A DNA stretch of 8,749 bases, taken from contig JAEXPQ010000143.1 of assembly GCA_023446735.1 (NCBI GenBank), forward strand, positions 1 through 8,749, given 5' to 3'. Below, piece after piece: positions 6,659 through 8,749 of this stretch. The first letter of the stretch is position 1; each line of letters starts with the position of its first letter. Under the pieces are notes generated by a model. It had not been told where the DNA came from and ran no database searches. It saw only the letters and a program-made list of their open reading frames with translations. The translations under genes were made by a program, and so were the position numbers. Origin of the DNA: Verrucomicrobiota bacterium. Its GTDB lineage: Bacteria; Verrucomicrobiota; Verrucomicrobiia; Opitutales; Opitutaceae.

Positions 6659-8341
6659 ATGCAAACCGCCACCTCCCGCTTCGCTCGTCCGCGCCCGCCT
6701 TTGCTGAAGGCGGCGGCGCTGCTCGTTTTGTGCGGCGCGTGGCCGGCCCAGGCGGCCGACTACCTCTGGTACGGTGCCGACGAACTGCTCGGTGGCGACA
6801 ATACGTGGAACGCCTCGAGTGCGTACTGGAAGAATACAGCGGGCACCCGCCTGGCTTGGCCGAACAACGCCGGCGCCGGCGACCGGGCCGTCTTCGCGGG
6901 CACCGAAGACGCCCCCTTCGAGGTGACGCTCGCCGCCGGGGCGACGATCAACGCCAACGCACTCTGGTTCCGCACGAACTACTCGCTCGTTCCCGGCAAC
7001 ACCTCGTCGCGGCTCAACCTGGTCGGTGCGACGCCGACCTTCACCGTCGACCCCGGGGTCACGGCCACGACCACCGTCGCCATCGGCGGCTCGTCGGTCA
7101 CGCTCGACGGCGGCGGCACTTGGGCGCTCGGCGCCGGTAACAGTCTCGGGGACAGCCTCGGATTGATTGTCGCCGGCGGTTCGACGTTCGACCTCGCCGG
7201 TTTTGCCGAGACGATCGGCGACCTCCGGCTGACGGCCGGCACCCTGGCGGGCACGGGCACGCTTACGACCACCGGCTCCATCACGCTCGAGTCCGGCACG
7301 GTCGGGCTCCGGCTCGGCGGGAGCGGCCGACCGCTTTACAAGATCGGTGCCGGCACGGTGGTGCTCAACGGATCCAACACCTACACCGGCCCGACCAATG
7401 TGCTCGAAGGAACGTTACAGCTGGGCCCCGACGGTCGCTTGGCCAACAGCAGCGCCCTGCTGGTCGACGGCGGCGTCTTCGCACTCGGATCGACTCGGGA
7501 CACGGTCGGCGCGGTGACGCTCGCCTCCGGCAGCATCACGGGCACGACCGGGGTGCTCACCGGCTCTGCCTACGATCTGCGTAGCGGCTCGGTGAGCGCG
7601 GTGCTGGGCGGCAGGAACCGCGTCGCGACCAAGAGCACGGCGGGGATCGTGACGCTCACCGGCGCCAACACCTACACCGGGGCGACCAATCTCGACGCCG
7701 GCGCGCTCGTGCTCGGCAGCGGAGGCTCGATCGCTGGCGCCTCGCGCATCACCGTGGCCGCCGGAGCGACCTTGGCCGGCATCAGCACGACCAATACCGC
7801 GCCGGTGACCGTCAACGGCACTCTTTCTCCCGGCGCGCTCTCCGCCTCCGGCATCTCCTCGATCGGCACGCTCGCCACGGGCGCCGAGATCTGGAACGGC
7901 GGGGGCTCCTACCTCTGGCAGGTCGACCGCGTTCCCGCGCTCGGCAGCGCGGGCGCCAACTGGGACCGCCTCTCCATCGGCGGCTCGCTGACGCTCAACG
8001 CGACGAGCGCCAACCCGTTCGTGGTGCGGGTGATCGGGCTGGAGGCCGGCGGGGGAGTCGGGGCGATCACCGGCTTCGACAACACCCGCAGCTATTCGTG
8101 GTCGCTGCTCACCGCGTCTTCGATCAGCGGATTCAGCGCCGGCGAGTTCCGCGTGGACGCCTCGGTTTTCGCGGCGACCAACCCGCTCGGCGGCGGCTCG
8201 TTCGCGGTCGCGCAAAGCGGCGGCTCGCTCAACCTCGTGTTCACCCCGGTGCCGGAACCGCGCACCTACGCGCTGCTGCTCGGCGCGGTCACGCTCGGCT
8301 TCATCGTGGTGCGGCGGCGGGGCGGGCGCGCGGCGCGCTGA
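6659..8341 (+). CDS. PEP-CTERM protein with autotransporter-type beta-strand repeats
   Basis: This is a secreted, surface-sorted beta-helix-like protein of 560 residues. A signal peptide occupies about 1-32: basic start, hydrophobic core AAALLVLCGAW, cleavage after AQA. The body is rich in Gly, Thr, Ser and Ala. It contains at least two autotransporter-associated beta-strand repeats (TIGR02601 type), at about 228-255 (GAGTVVLNGSNTYTGPTN) and about 325-352 (AGIVTLTGANTYTGATN). The C-terminus has the motif VPEP at 531-534, a hydrophobic span (about 537-551) and RRR at 552-554. This is the sorting tail recognised by exosortase (EpsH/XrtA families), which removes it during delivery to the envelope. 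No autotransporter barrel is present. No exosortase gene lies in the window. The start is supported by the signal peptide, although no ribosome binding site is seen. The ligand or function is unknown. Confidence 0.92.
   Translation: MQTATSRFARPRPPLLKAAALLVLCGAWPAQAADYLWYGADELLGGDNTWNASSAYWKNTAGTRLAWPNNAGAGDRAVFAGTEDAPFEVTLAAGATINANALWFRTNYSLVPGNTSSRLNLVGATPTFTVDPGVTATTTVAIGGSSVTLDGGGTWALGAGNSLGDSLGLIVAGGSTFDLAGFAETIGDLRLTAGTLAGTGTLTTTGSITLESGTVGLRLGGSGRPLYKIGAGTVVLNGSNTYTGPTNVLEGTLQLGPDGRLANSSALLVDGGVFALGSTRDTVGAVTLASGSITGTTGVLTGSAYDLRSGSVSAVLGGRNRVATKSTAGIVTLTGANTYTGATNLDAGALVLGSGGSIAGASRITVAAGATLAGISTTNTAPVTVNGTLSPGALSASGISSIGTLATGAEIWNGGGSYLWQVDRVPALGSAGANWDRLSIGGSLTLNATSANPFVVRVIGLEAGGGVGAITGFDNTRSYSWSLLTASSISGFSAGEFRVDASVFAATNPLGGGSFAVAQSGGSLNLVFTPVPEPRTYALLLGAVTLGFIVVRRRGGRAAR
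7374..7680 (+). repeat. Exact 16-bp direct repeat inside the PEP-CTERM gene
   Basis: CCAACACCTACACCGG occurs at 7374-7389 and 7665-7680, an interval of 291 bp or exactly 97 codons. It encodes the NTYTG core of the two beta-strand repeats. Surrounding bases differ much more, so the identity reflects either codon-level constraint or recent exchange between repeats. Confidence 0.85.
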
Positions 8342-8448
8342 ACCTCGGATTCACCCCGCCGGCCCTGTTTCTCCCGAGCGGGGACAAGCGCGTCATTCGG
8401 TGGGAAAAGAGTGCTTACGGAACGGCCGCGACGGAGTGCGGCATCTTG
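8342..8448. other. Spacer between convergent genes, no clear terminator
   Basis: The 107-bp gap separates the convergent PEP-CTERM and LysE-family stops. The only dyads seen (for example TCCC-GAGCG-GGGA near 8373-8385) are short and lack a T-run, so no intrinsic terminator is called. Confidence 0.4.
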
Positions 8449-8749
8449 TCAGTGGCGCAGCGTCGTCGCCAGCAGCCAGACGGCCAGGGCGACGAGGGCG
8501 AGGCCGAAGGCGCGCGGGAGCCAGTGTTGCGCGCGGGCCAGCCGGCCGGCGACCGGCGGCGAGCGCAGCGCGAGCACGACCAGCGACCACAGCAGGGCAC
8601 CGTGGAGCACGATGGTCGCGGGCAACGCGATCCGCCACGCGAGCCCGGCCTGCGGCGGCATGACCTGCGCGAAGAGGCCCACGAAGAAGAGAAACGCCTT
8701 GGGGTTGGTGAGGTTGCAGACGAGGCCGTCGACGAAGCCGCTGCGGGCG
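8449..8749 (-). CDS. LysE/RhtB-family amino-acid exporter, 3' part
   Basis: This is the C-terminal half (99 residues before the TGA at 8449-8451) of an inner-membrane exporter of amino acids or similar small metabolites. The gene runs off the right edge, so the start and N-terminus are not seen. The family signature NPKAFLFFVGLFAQ follows a GFVDGLVCNLT segment. Two further hydrophobic stretches come after it: ALPATIVLHGALLWSLVVLA and a final one around FGLALVALAVWLLATTL just before the C-terminus. The fragment matches the second half of a typical protein of about 200-210 residues. An internal ATG at 8682 opens a shorter frame but lies after the signature and is not the start. The substrate cannot be told from this part. 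It converges on the PEP-CTERM gene. Confidence 0.93.
   Translation of the reverse strand, partial: ARSGFVDGLVCNLTNPKAFLFFVGLFAQVMPPQAGLAWRIALPATIVLHGALLWSLVVLALRSPPVAGRLARAQHWLPRAFGLALVALAVWLLATTLRH

Noticed and set aside
7415..8215. Minus-strand open frame opposite the PEP-CTERM gene
   Set aside because: It has no domain or signal and lies opposite a gene with signal peptide, repeats and sorting tail.

Overview
The window looks like a chromosomal segment of a high-GC Gram-negative bacterium. The best guess is Verrucomicrobiota, close to Opitutaceae. This rests on a PEP-CTERM protein with autotransporter-associated beta-strand repeats, an integrase and small DNA-binding protein of a kind I associate with that phylum, and GC-rich third codon positions. 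The lineage is inference; there is no rRNA in the window.

Left part, about 1-2985, is the edge of an integrated element. A tyrosine recombinase (minus strand) starts about 200 bp from the 3' end of an intact tRNA-Asp(GUC) gene (minus strand) and reads away from it. Facing the recombinase, with only 5 bp between the stop codons, is a small excisionase-like helix-turn-helix protein. Further left are weaker candidates: a small proline-rich single-span membrane protein (minus), a 42-residue basic protein (plus), and a frameshifted unknown gene (plus). A 20-bp operator-like inverted repeat lies at the very edge. The far end of the element is outside the window. Between tRNA and integrase lie the tRNA terminator, a short hairpin, and two pairs of direct repeats spaced by one helical turn, which suit recombination-protein or regulator binding.

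Middle part, 2986-6380, is host core sequence, all on the minus strand. In transcription order it holds a GYF-domain multi-pass membrane protein, a SRAP/YedK-type abasic-site protein (6 bp after the previous stop), asparaginyl-tRNA synthetase, and tRNA-Asp with its own promoter and terminator. The first two are almost certainly co-transcribed; asnS may be too.

Right part, 6659-8749, has a plus-strand gene for a secreted, PEP-CTERM-anchored beta-strand-repeat protein. It is convergent with the 3' part of a LysE/RhtB-family amino-acid exporter gene that runs off the right edge on the minus strand.

I see no CRISPR array, rRNA, complete insertion sequence or recognisable defence system. The most interesting region is the tRNA-anchored element end. 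Its int-tRNA spacer and the poorly recognisable small genes are the parts that known families do not explain.
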